Source: Bacteroidales bacterium UBA7009
GTDB lineage: Bacteria; Bacteroidota; Bacteroidia; Bacteroidales; Paludibacteraceae
DNA: 9,386 nucleotides
Assembly: GCA_002449665.1 (NCBI GenBank)
Contig: DJXH01000058.1
Coordinates: forward strand, 1 to 9,386
Direction of reading: 5' to 3'
Part shown: positions 1-6,671 of the stretch, one piece after another
Numbering within the stretch: position 1 is the first letter of the stretch
Layout of the letters: every line of letters begins with the position of its first letter
Made by a program: the position numbers and the translations under genes
The notes under the pieces: generated by a model
Told to the model about the DNA's origin: nothing
Seen by the model: the letters and a program-made list of their open reading frames with translations, nothing else
Databases searched by the model: none

Positions 1-359
1 AGGATTTTCCTGGCAATTACACACAGTATCGAGAATGGCAAAAGACTTCGCCTGTTCCTACGTCTGTTCCTAACACCGACTCTAACCCCTATAAAGAAAA
101 GAAAAAAGCTAACGGACCACGAGACCCCAACGCTGTACAAAAGCGACGTATGTCATATAAGGAGAAAAAGGAGTTTGAACAGATTACTATTGATATAGAA
201 AGGCTTACAAACGAAAAGAAACAAATTGAAGACCAACTAAGTAATGGAGACATAAGCGTTGAAAAAATAACAGAACTCAGCAAACGTCTCCCAATTCTGA
301 ATGAAGAATTAGATGAAAAAGAAATGAGATGGCTTGAATTGTCTGAGCTTGACGATTAA
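1..359 (+). CDS. ABC-F family ATP-binding protein, Uup type (3' end only)
   Basis: This is the C-terminal 118 residues of a protein that begins before the window; the open frame runs from base 3 to a TAA at 357-359. The visible part opens with DFPGNYTQYREW, the hallmark at the end of the second ATPase domain in Uup-like ABC-F proteins. A polar, Lys/Pro/Asn-rich linker (about visible residues 13-47) follows, then a charged Glu/Lys-rich helical segment (about 50-118) that fits the C-terminal coiled-coil domain of Uup. ABC-F proteins are soluble paired ATPases that act on ribosomes or, for Uup, are linked to DNA and ribosome transactions; they are not transporters. The Walker motifs lie outside the window, so family membership rests on the hallmark motif and the tail. 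The exact subfamily is inferred. No clear terminator follows the gene. Confidence 0.85.
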   Translation, partial: DFPGNYTQYREWQKTSPVPTSVPNTDSNPYKEKKKANGPRDPNAVQKRRMSYKEKKEFEQITIDIERLTNEKKQIEDQLSNGDISVEKITELSKRLPILNEELDEKEMRWLELSELDD

Positions 360-462
360 CTATTACAAGGAGGTTTCTTGGTACTAAGCAACTCACTAAT
401 TACAAAAATCCCAACGAGTTATTATTAACCAAAGTCACATTGATTATCCTTATTATATAATA

Positions 463-1233
463 ATGACGCAGCAGTTAAGCAAGAACAAAATAAAATTGAT
501 ACATAGTCTTGAGAAGAAAAAACACCGCCAAAAAGAAGGGCTTTTTCTTGCAGAAGGTAATAAGTGTGTAAGCGACCTTATTAAATCTGGCTATTACCCT
601 AAAACTCTAATAGCAACAGAAGATTGGCTATCAACAGCAAACATTCCCACTGAAACAGAGATTGTCATTGCTTCTCCAGAAGAAATAAGGAAAGCAAGCT
701 TACTACAGCACCCTCAACAAGTAATGGGATTATTTACATTTCCAAAAGAACCAAACAAGAATGAACTTCGTTTAATACCACAACACGAACTATGTCTTTG
801 CCTTGACGGGGTACAGGATCCAGGTAACTTAGGAACGATTATACGCACAGCAGATTGGTTTGGTATCAGACATATATTCTGCAATGAAACAACCGTTGAT
901 GCTTATAATCCCAAGACAGTACAAGCTACTATGGGAAGTATTGCCAGAGTACATATACACTATCTTGATTTGACAGATTTCATTAGTTCACTTATAAATG
1001 TTTCCGTAATTGGCACAACACTTGATGGGGAAAATCTCTACGATACCAATCTGCTACAAAAAGGAATAATCGTTATGGGAAACGAAGGAAATGGCATTTC
1101 CGAAGAAATCAAGTCACTACTCACACAAAAGGTTTTGATACCATCGTACCCACAACACTCCAATACAGCAGAAAGTTTAAACGTATCAATCGCAACTGCT
1201 ATAATATGTGCGGAAATTAGACGGAGATGTTAA
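463..1233 (+). CDS. TrmH/SpoU family RNA 2'-O-methyltransferase
   Basis: A 256-residue enzyme of the SPOUT superfamily, expected to transfer a methyl group from S-adenosylmethionine to a ribose 2'-OH in rRNA or tRNA. The N-terminal part (about 1-95) looks like the SpoU substrate-binding domain, with KKHRQKEGLFLAEGNK at 19-34. The catalytic knot domain carries all three family motifs: motif 1 at 114-134 (LDGVQDPGNLGTIIRTADWF, with N122 and R128), motif 2 at 203-213 (IVMGNEGNGIS, with E208), and motif 3 at 234-247 (NTAESLNVSIATAI, with N240). Length is normal for the two-domain RlmB/TsnR-like group. The target nucleotide cannot be read from sequence. The ATG at 463 is chosen because the N-terminal domain starts right after it; there is no Shine-Dalgarno sequence, which is usual in this phylum. 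It lies 103 bases after the ABC-F gene and could share its transcript. Confidence 0.93.
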   Translation: MTQQLSKNKIKLIHSLEKKKHRQKEGLFLAEGNKCVSDLIKSGYYPKTLIATEDWLSTANIPTETEIVIASPEEIRKASLLQHPQQVMGLFTFPKEPNKNELRLIPQHELCLCLDGVQDPGNLGTIIRTADWFGIRHIFCNETTVDAYNPKTVQATMGSIARVHIHYLDLTDFISSLINVSVIGTTLDGENLYDTNLLQKGIIVMGNEGNGISEEIKSLLTQKVLIPSYPQHSNTAESLNVSIATAIICAEIRRRC

Positions 1234-1292
1234 AAAAACTTTATTTTTCAATCCCTACACAATAAAAAAGCACTTATATCGTACATATATTA

Positions 1293-1311
1293 TTTTTTTT
1301 TTGTAACTTTG
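1293..1311 (+). promoter_or_regulatory. Bacteroidota -7 promoter element behind a T10 tract
   Basis: TAACTTTG at 1304-1311 matches the Bacteroidota -7 consensus TAnnTTTG exactly. It lies 33 bases before the ATG at 1345, a sensible distance for the promoter of the sigma-factor cluster. Directly upstream is an unbroken run of ten T (1293-1302). No clear TTTG is seen at the usual -33 position (around 1278-1285), so the upstream element is weak or absent. The start of transcription would be expected near 1317. Confidence 0.6.
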
Positions 1312-1344
1312 TGGCATAATGTATAGATATAATACCACTGAGTT

Positions 1345-1677
1345 ATGACAAAACATCTATTCACAATATTAACGCTCATAACACTTCTAACATTTGCCCC
1401 TGCATACATAAGCACTGCATCGGCAAGTATTGAACTGAGCGAAATAGATAACAACCAAATAAAAATAGAACAACAGGGAACTACGTTGTTTGTATCTGGC
1501 GCAACAGGAAAGAACCTATTCATATATAATATAATAGGTCGTATAATAGCGTCAATCAAAATAGAAAACGCGGAAACGAGGATTGACTTAAGTAAATATG
1601 CCAGTTTGAATAAAACAAGCCTTATTCTCATCAAGGTTGGCAACGTTTCAAAGAGAGTTAATCTACCCAACAGATGA
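1345..1677 (+). CDS. Small secreted protein with T9SS C-terminal-domain-like fold
   Basis: A 110-residue protein with a typical signal peptide: MTKH start, hydrophobic core about 5-20, likely cleavage after the ASA at about 26-28. The mature part of roughly 82 residues resembles a single type IX secretion C-terminal sorting domain. It has alternating beta-strand patterns, the segment LFIYNIIGRIIASI at 58-71 (compare the family pattern L.VYN..G..V), and a final LILIKVGNVSKRVNL at 93-107 (compare Y.lkV..g...kkv.l). The PNP-type motif found near the start of many such domains is missing, and no cargo domain precedes it. It could therefore be a free-standing beta-sandwich in the periplasm or cell surface rather than a sorting tag. 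It is the first gene behind the TAACTTTG promoter and ends 22 bases before the ECF sigma gene, so co-transcription is likely. Its function is unknown; assignment is by pattern only. Confidence 0.75.
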   Translation: MTKHLFTILTLITLLTFAPAYISTASASIELSEIDNNQIKIEQQGTTLFVSGATGKNLFIYNIIGRIIASIKIENAETRIDLSKYASLNKTSLILIKVGNVSKRVNLPNR

Positions 1678-1699
1678 TTTTAACAGTTCCGTTCAGTAA

Positions 1700-2242
1700 A
1701 TGACTGACGAAAGACTCCTAATTAACAGACTACAAAAAGAAGAAACGCGCTATAAGGCCTTCTCCGAACTTGTTTCCCAGTACAGTGAAAAACTATACTG
1801 GGTTGTTCGACATATAGTGGGTACACATGAAGATGCTGATGATGTAGTACAGGAAGCCTTCATTAAAGCATGGAATAAAATTGAAGAATTCAGAGGCGAT
1901 TCGAAGATTAGCACATGGTTACATCGCATAGCAGTAAATGAAGCCCTCGACCACATCAGACGAGAACGGAAACACATAGAACAGGATGTTGACATTAGCA
2001 TAGTACGCGGAACTTTTGCAGACAAATATTTTGACGGTGACGAAACAGAAAGACTATTGCGTGAAGCCGTGGACACGTTGCCAGAAGCGCAAAGAGCCGT
2101 ATTCTCATTAAAATACTTTGACGACAAACCATACAAAGAGATAAGCCAAATACTCAGAACATCCGAAGGCGGTCTGAAAGCCAATTACCACTATGCCGTA
2201 GAAAAAATAAAGAAATATTTTGAATTAAAAGAAATAATATAA
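1700..2242 (+). CDS. ECF-type RNA polymerase sigma factor
   Basis: A 180-residue sigma-70 family protein with only regions 2 and 4, as in extracytoplasmic-function sigma factors. Region 2 spans about 21-90 and includes the core-binding and -10 recognition pattern DADDVVQEAFIKAW (45-58) followed by STWLHRIAVNEALDHIRRE (71-89). Region 4 spans about 118-175: LPEAQRAVFSLKYFDDKPY, then the helix-turn-helix with EISQILRTSEGGLKANYHYA (147-166). It should direct RNA polymerase to a small stress or envelope regulon, often including its own operon. The ATG at 1700 gives the usual N-terminus for the family. The next gene encodes a one-span membrane protein, the common arrangement of an ECF sigma factor with its anti-sigma partner. 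The stimulus is not evident from this sequence. Confidence 0.95.
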   Translation: MTDERLLINRLQKEETRYKAFSELVSQYSEKLYWVVRHIVGTHEDADDVVQEAFIKAWNKIEEFRGDSKISTWLHRIAVNEALDHIRRERKHIEQDVDISIVRGTFADKYFDGDETERLLREAVDTLPEAQRAVFSLKYFDDKPYKEISQILRTSEGGLKANYHYAVEKIKKYFELKEII

Positions 2243-2295
2243 TTATTTCACCTATATAATTAAACCATTGATATTACGCTTCGTCCATAATATAA

Positions 2296-2301
2296 AAGGA
2301 G
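2296..2301 (+). promoter_or_regulatory. Shine-Dalgarno-like site before the putative anti-sigma gene
   Basis: AAGGAG ends six bases before the ATG at 2308. Such a good match is uncommon in Bacteroidota, where most genes lack one, and it supports this start codon. It lies at the end of the 65-base gap after the sigma gene. Confidence 0.5.
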
Positions 2302-2307
2302 AATAAA

Positions 2308-2700
2308 ATGAACAACAATCTTGACATACTCAATTCACCATACATCGACAACGGTGCATACAAAGTACCTAAAGGGTACTTTGATACTTTGGATAGTCGA
2401 ATTATGTCTAATATTACTTACAAAAGTTCCAATGTAAGACAAGACAAGACAAAAGCTACTCCAAACAAGAGCAAAACTATAACAATAAAGCCTTGGTATA
2501 AATACCTCGTTGCAGCATGTCTTACTGGTATCGTCGTAACTACTGGATGGCTATCATTCAAGACTACGACAGAGAGTAAAACTGTCACATCATTAGCCGA
2601 AACGCAACAGGACAATCTGTCAGACCAATACATCAGTGATTGTATGACGTATGCAATGATAGACAACGACGATATTTATATGTACTTAAGTGAGAATTAA
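2308..2700 (+). CDS. Putative membrane anti-sigma factor (single-span)
   Basis: A 130-residue protein without a recognised enzymatic motif. Residues 1-62 are hydrophilic and contain YKVPKGYFDTLDSRIM (18-33), a pattern I associate with Bacteroidota proteins encoded beside ECF sigma factors. One membrane span follows at about 66-84 (YLVAACLTGIVVTTGWLSF), preceded by positive residues (K56, K61, K65), so the N-terminus should be cytoplasmic. About 46 residues remain outside, ending in the acidic MIDNDDIYMYLSEN. A cytoplasmic head, a single span and a short outer tail are the layout of small anti-sigma factors such as CnrY. Position immediately after the ECF sigma gene supports that role, but no zinc anti-sigma (ZAS) H..C..C motif is present, and binding to the sigma factor is inferred from context alone. 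Confidence 0.7.
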   Translation: MNNNLDILNSPYIDNGAYKVPKGYFDTLDSRIMSNITYKSSNVRQDKTKATPNKSKTITIKPWYKYLVAACLTGIVVTTGWLSFKTTTESKTVTSLAETQQDNLSDQYISDCMTYAMIDNDDIYMYLSEN

Positions 2701-2725
2701 CAACAACAAAATACATATATAGCGA

Positions 2726-3190
2726 ATGAAAAGACTATTCCAAATAATATTTATTCTGTTATTTGCTTTAACTATACACGCACAACAGAAGAAGTTTGAT
2801 CCTGAGAAATTCAGACAAGAACAGGAGGCTTACATAACAAAGGAAGCCCACCTCTCACCACAGGAAGCAAAAATCTTCTTCCCTCTTTTTCGCGAAATGC
2901 AACAGAAGCAAAGACCTCTGTTTAAGCAAATGCGTCAATACGCAAAAACAATGCCACGAAATGACAAGGAAGCGGAACAGTTGATAACAAAGAAAGATCA
3001 GTTAGACATGCAAATGCGCAAGATTCAGTCTTCATATCATGCAAAAATGTGCAAATCCATGTCTGCAACAAAGGTTTACCAATGTATCAACGCAGAAGAA
3101 AGTTTCAAACACCATACAATGGACAAGATATCACTTCACAAAAAAAAAGCACCTACAGAAAACAAAGGGAACTGTAATAAAAAGAAATAA
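2726..3190 (+). CDS. Secreted Spy/CpxP/CnrX-like periplasmic protein
   Basis: A 154-residue protein with a signal peptide (hydrophobic core about 5-17, likely cut after HA at 18-19). The mature part is almost all charged helix, rich in Gln, Lys and Met. LSPQEAKIFFPLFREM (43-58) resembles the LTxxQ-type helix of the Spy/CpxP/ZraP/CnrX group, and a second weaker repeat, MSATKVYQCINAEESF, lies at 112-127. Members of that group are periplasmic chaperones or stress and metal sensors. Possible metal ligands include H105, M108, C109, C120, H129, H130, H138 and C150. The gene starts 25 bases after the putative anti-sigma gene and is closed by a terminator just after its stop, so it is the last gene of the cluster. 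A run of nine A at 3140-3148 encodes part of the Lys-rich tail. Family assignment is moderate; the role as sensor is inferred. Confidence 0.72.
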   Translation: MKRLFQIIFILLFALTIHAQQKKFDPEKFRQEQEAYITKEAHLSPQEAKIFFPLFREMQQKQRPLFKQMRQYAKTMPRNDKEAEQLITKKDQLDMQMRKIQSSYHAKMCKSMSATKVYQCINAEESFKHHTMDKISLHKKKAPTENKGNCNKKK

Positions 3191-3194
3191 CAAT

Positions 3195-3228
3195 AAAGGG
3201 AACAGAAATTGAGTACTGTTCCCTTTTT
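3195..3228 (+). terminator. Rho-independent terminator after the ECF-sigma cluster
   Basis: A perfect 11-bp stem (AAAGGGAACAG at 3195-3205 with CTGTTCCCTTT at 3216-3226) encloses a 10-base loop and runs into a T tract ending at 3228. It starts five bases after the stop of the Spy-like gene and separates the cluster from rpoD. The A run on the left arm could give weak function in the other direction too. Confidence 0.9.
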
Positions 3229-3362
3229 CCCCTCTTATAAAACTTGATAAAAAACAATCTTATCACTATTATTTTCATTTTTTTTCACATCAGGATAATA
3301 AAAACATTATTTCTTCGTTATTTTAGAGGAAAAACAGTGCACTTAGATACAAAAGGAAACAA

Positions 3363-4232
3363 ATGAGACAGTTAAAGATTCAAAAGAGCATAACAAATCG
3401 CTCCAGTGAGGCACTCGACAAATATCTTGTAGAGATTGGTCGTGCGCCACTTATTACCATTGATGAGGAAATAGAACTTGCACAGCTAATTAAAAAAGGA
3501 GGTCCTGCTGGCGAGCGTGCCAAAGACAAGTTAGTAACCGCCAACCTGCGCTTTGTCGTATCAGTAGCAAAGCAATACCAGCATCAAGGACTATCACTCA
3601 CAGACCTTATCGACGAAGGAAACATAGGACTTATCAAAGCTGCACAAAAATTTGATGAAACACGCGGATTCAAATTCATCTCATACGCAGTATGGTGGAT
3701 TCGCCAGTCCATCCTGCAAGCACTTGCAGAGCAAAGCCGTATTGTCCGTCTGCCGCTCAACCAAGTAGGTTCTATCAACAAGATAAACAAAGCCTTACAA
3801 CGTTTTGAGCAACTGCACGAGCGCAGACCTTCGGCGGAAGAACTTGCTGAAGAACTGGACATACCAGTGGACAAGATAGCCGACACTCTCAAGATGTCGG
3901 GCAGGCACGTGAGCGTGGATGCACCGTTTGTAGAGGGCGAGGACAACAGCCTGATTGACGTGATGGTAAACGAAGATTCGCCCAACGCAGACAGAGGGCT
4001 GATAAACGAATCGCTGTCAAAAGAGATTGACCGCGCACTTGCCGGACTGACACCAAGAGAGGCGGAGATAATAAGAAAATTCTTCGGTATAGGTATGTCG
4101 GAAAAAACTCTCGAAGAGATAGGCGAAGACCTGCACCTCACTCGCGAGCGCGTAAGGCAGATAAAAGAGAAAGCCATACACAAACTGCAGACCGGCAGCC
4201 GCAGCAACGTGCTGAAAACATATTTAGGCTAA
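3363..4232 (+). CDS. rpoD: Primary RNA polymerase sigma factor (sigma-70/RpoD)
   Basis: A 289-residue housekeeping sigma factor that brings core RNA polymerase to most promoters. Region 1.2 lies at about 16-46 (DKYLVEIGRAPLITIDEEIE). Region 2 spans 56-126, including NLRFVVSVAKQYQHQGLSL, DLIDEGNIGLIKAAQKFDE and the -10-reading AVWWIRQSILQALAEQSR at 109-126. Region 3 is at about 134-210. Region 4 is at about 226-280, with the helix-turn-helix TLEEIGEDLHLTRERVRQIK at 249-268. The protein is much shorter than E. coli RpoD because the long region 1.1 and the non-conserved insert are absent, as is normal for Bacteroidota, whose primary sigma reads the unusual TTTG/TAnnTTTG promoters. A weak AAGGA (3353-3357) precedes the ATG. 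No perfect promoter is visible upstream; TATTTTAG at 3319-3326 is a six-of-eight-like candidate only. The methyltransferase gene follows after 24 bases. Confidence 0.97.
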   Translation: MRQLKIQKSITNRSSEALDKYLVEIGRAPLITIDEEIELAQLIKKGGPAGERAKDKLVTANLRFVVSVAKQYQHQGLSLTDLIDEGNIGLIKAAQKFDETRGFKFISYAVWWIRQSILQALAEQSRIVRLPLNQVGSINKINKALQRFEQLHERRPSAEELAEELDIPVDKIADTLKMSGRHVSVDAPFVEGEDNSLIDVMVNEDSPNADRGLINESLSKEIDRALAGLTPREAEIIRKFFGIGMSEKTLEEIGEDLHLTRERVRQIKEKAIHKLQTGSRSNVLKTYLG

Positions 4233-4256
4233 CTATAACACAATCAACGTAGAGGT

Positions 4257-5495
4257 ATGGCACAGTCGTTTGAGATGATAGCCAAGACGTACAAGGGTCT
4301 GGAAGATGTACTTGCGGAGGAACTGACGGCTTTGGGTGCGAATAACATCCAAAAGCAGCGGCGCGCCGTAAGTTACGAAGGCGACCTTGCCCTACTCTAT
4401 CGCAGCAATTATTTTCTTCGCACTGCTCTTCGTATTCTCGTTCCCATAGCAGCTTTTGAAGCGCGAAACGCTGATGAAGTATATGAGCAAGCCAAGCAGA
4501 TTGACTGGGGACAGATAATGACCGCCGAAACGTCTTTCAGCATAGACTCAACGGTTTACAGCGAGGAGTTTCGCCACTCGAAATACGTTACCTATCGCGT
4601 TAAAGATGCAATAGCCGACTATTGGACGGAGCGTAAGAACCGCCGCCCGAGCGTACAACTGACCAATCCTGACCTATACATCAACGTCCACATTGCCGGC
4701 AGGCACGTAACACTTTCGCTTGACAGCAGCGGCGAGTCGCTGCATAAGAGAGGCTACCGAGTTGCCAACACGGAGGCACCGTTGAGCGAAGTGTTGGCGG
4801 CAGGAATGCTGCTGACAGCAGGCTGGAAAGGTGAAAGCGACTTTTATGACCTTATGTGCGGGTCGGGGACGTTGCCTATAGAGGCGGCACTGATAGCACA
4901 CAACATCGCGCCCGGTATTTTCAGAAAAGAGTTTGCTTTTGAAAGATGGGCGGACTACAACGAAGACTTGTTCTTATCCATCAGTCAGGACGACTCCGGC
5001 GAAAAGGACTTTGAGCATCAAATCTACGGCGGCGATGCAGGTTACTATGCCATTCAGGCGGCACAGAAGAACGTGAACAGTGCAGGCTTGAAAAGCACCA
5101 TCAACCTAAAGCAAATTCGTTTGCAAGAATGGAAAGATGTAAAGGCTGACGGAGCGCTCGTAATGCTCAATCCGCCTTACGGTCAGCGACTTGCACAGGA
5201 CAAGGATATACAAAAACTCTACGGCGAAATTGGCTCTACTCTCAAGCATCAGTTTGCCGGTGCCACAGCGTGGATCATCTCATCAAATGAGGATGCGCTG
5301 AAGAACATTGGTCTAAAACCGCTGCGAAAACTCCATCTTATGAATGGCGACCTTGATTGCCTATTTAACAGATACGACCTCTTTGAGGGAGGTCGTAAGG
5401 AGTTTATGTCTCGCCGTGGCGGCAAGGTTACAAAGCCGATTGCAGGCGCAAAGAGTCCTGCCGTGAGAGTTGCTGCTCGGCGTAAGCGCGAGTGA
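4257..5495 (+). CDS. THUMP-domain RNA guanine-N2 methyltransferase, RlmL-like
   Basis: A 412-residue class I S-adenosylmethionine-dependent methyltransferase of the UPF0020 family. Residues about 1-55 form the N-terminal ferredoxin-like part, about 60-165 the THUMP RNA-binding domain (ending near LYINVHIAGRHVTLSLDSS), and about 170-385 the Rossmann-fold catalytic domain. The SAM-binding motif is DLMCGSGTLPIEAAL at 198-212 and the catalytic NPPYGQRL is at 305-312, the type that methylates an exocyclic amino group of guanine. It corresponds to the N-terminal RlmL half of E. coli RlmKL (23S rRNA G2445); the RlmK half is absent, as in many bacteria. The target base is inferred from homology. The last 22 residues or so are a basic, low-complexity tail (ending AARRKRE) whose DNA overlaps the end of clpX on the other strand by 68 bases. 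It may be co-transcribed with rpoD, 24 bases upstream. Confidence 0.93.
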   Translation: MAQSFEMIAKTYKGLEDVLAEELTALGANNIQKQRRAVSYEGDLALLYRSNYFLRTALRILVPIAAFEARNADEVYEQAKQIDWGQIMTAETSFSIDSTVYSEEFRHSKYVTYRVKDAIADYWTERKNRRPSVQLTNPDLYINVHIAGRHVTLSLDSSGESLHKRGYRVANTEAPLSEVLAAGMLLTAGWKGESDFYDLMCGSGTLPIEAALIAHNIAPGIFRKEFAFERWADYNEDLFLSISQDDSGEKDFEHQIYGGDAGYYAIQAAQKNVNSAGLKSTINLKQIRLQEWKDVKADGALVMLNPPYGQRLAQDKDIQKLYGEIGSTLKHQFAGATAWIISSNEDALKNIGLKPLRKLHLMNGDLDCLFNRYDLFEGGRKEFMSRRGGKVTKPIAGAKSPAVRVAARRKRE

Positions 5496-6669
5496 TAGTA
5501 ACGGTCTTTTCGCCTGACGAGGGCGCACTATACATAACGTCCATCATTATACTTTCAGTCAGACTTCTCAATCCTCTTGCTCCGAGTTTGTATTCGATGG
5601 CTTTATCCACGATAAAGTCAAGGGTATCGTCTTCGAAAACAAGTTTGACACCGTCCATCTCAAGCAGTTTCTGATACTGCTTGACGATAGCGTTTTTCGG
5701 TTCGGTGAGAATGGAACGCAGAGCGGCACGGTCGAGAGGCTTGAGATAGGTAAGTACGGGCAGACGACCGACAATCTCCGGTATGAGTCCGAAAGACTTC
5801 AGGTCTTGGGGGGCTATATACTGCAACAGGTCGTTTTTATCTATCTTTCGCGACTGCTGCGATGCCTCAAAGCCTACGACTTGGGTATTAAGACGCTGGG
5901 CTATCTTGCGCTCTATGCCGTCGAATGCCCCACCACAAATAAAGAGGATGTGTTGGGTATTTACCTTGATAAACTCCTGCTCGGGGTGTTTGCGCCCGCC
6001 ATTGGGCGGCACGTTAACAACAGCTCCTTCGAGGAGTTTAAGCAGACCTTGCTGTACACCTTCGCCGGACACATCGCGTGTGATACTCGGGTTATCGCTC
6101 TTGCGAGCAATCTTGTCTATCTCATCTATAAAGACTATGCCTTTCTCGGCTTGCGCTACGTTGTAGTCTGTCTCTTGCAAAAGACGTACCAGCAGGCTCT
6201 CAACATCTTCACCCACATATCCGGCTTCGGTGAGGACGGTGGCATCAACAATGGTGAAGGGCACTTTAAGCATCTTGGCTATGGTACGTGCAAGTAGGGT
6301 CTTACCCGTGCCGGTGGAGCCGACAAGGATGATGTTGGACTTTTCTATCTCCACATCGTTTTTCTTGTCTTTCTGTGCAAGGCGTTTATAGTGGTTATAT
6401 ACAGCGACACTCAAGTAGCGTTTTGCCTCGTCTTGTCCTATTACGTATTGGTCAAGAAAAGCCTTTATCTCTTGTGGGCGTGGCAGGTCGGATAGATTAG
6501 TAGCATCACCCGTACCGGCTTGTGCTTTTGCCATATTTATTTGGCTCTCAATGATATGATGTCCAGTCTCTATGCAGTCGTAGCAGATATAGACTCCATC
6601 GTTACCCTCAAAGAGATTAGGCACTTCTCTGCCGCAGAAAGCACAGACTTCTTTTTTATGTTTAGCCAT
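5428..6669 (-). CDS. clpX: ClpX, ATP-dependent unfoldase of the ClpXP protease
   Basis: A 413-residue AAA+ unfoldase that recognises tagged proteins, unfolds them and feeds them to ClpP. The N-terminal zinc-binding domain has C9, C12, C29 and C32. The AAA+ module has Walker A GSTGTGKT (117-124), the pore loop GYVG (150-153), Walker B IVFIDEID (178-185), the RKH loop (226-228), the ClpP-docking tripeptide VGF (265-267, in place of IGF or LGF), the arginine-finger box GRLP (301-304) and sensor 2 GARGLRS (363-369). All key residues are present and the length is normal. The start ATG is two bases after the clpP stop, so the two are surely one transcript. The stop lies inside the convergent RNA methyltransferase gene, with no terminator visible between them. 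Confidence 0.98.
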   Translation of the reverse strand: MAKHKKEVCAFCGREVPNLFEGNDGVYICYDCIETGHHIIESQINMAKAQAGTGDATNLSDLPRPQEIKAFLDQYVIGQDEAKRYLSVAVYNHYKRLAQKDKKNDVEIEKSNIILVGSTGTGKTLLARTIAKMLKVPFTIVDATVLTEAGYVGEDVESLLVRLLQETDYNVAQAEKGIVFIDEIDKIARKSDNPSITRDVSGEGVQQGLLKLLEGAVVNVPPNGGRKHPEQEFIKVNTQHILFICGGAFDGIERKIAQRLNTQVVGFEASQQSRKIDKNDLLQYIAPQDLKSFGLIPEIVGRLPVLTYLKPLDRAALRSILTEPKNAIVKQYQKLLEMDGVKLVFEDDTLDFIVDKAIEYKLGARGLRSLTESIMMDVMYSAPSSGEKTVTITRAYAEQQLSRQDSLRLQSAL

Positions 6670-6671
6670 CG

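Noticed and set aside
378..428. Possible 16-codon leader peptide starting with TTG, preceded by AAGGAGG at 367-373
   Set aside because: The ribosome-site match is good, but Shine-Dalgarno sites carry little weight in Bacteroidota, the start is TTG, and the peptide has no stalling or attenuation pattern. It may be chance.
1232..1253. A-run and T-run after the TrmH-family gene (AAAAAAA..TATTTTT) as a terminator
   Set aside because: Only A-T pairing with a very short spacer and no GC-containing stem; too weak to call.
3319..3326. TATTTTAG as the rpoD promoter
   Set aside because: It differs from TAnnTTTG at the end and no TTTG is found about 20 bases upstream, so the true start site cannot be assigned.
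3584..4207. Long minus-strand frame of 207 codons
   Set aside because: It lies wholly opposite rpoD, and its Ser/Cys/Arg/Leu-rich product with no motif is what the reverse of a conserved gene gives.
5806..6297. Plus-strand frame of 163 codons, with others nearby at 5783-6166
   Set aside because: Lies opposite the AAA+ core of clpX, whose motifs are all intact; the product has no recognisable domain.
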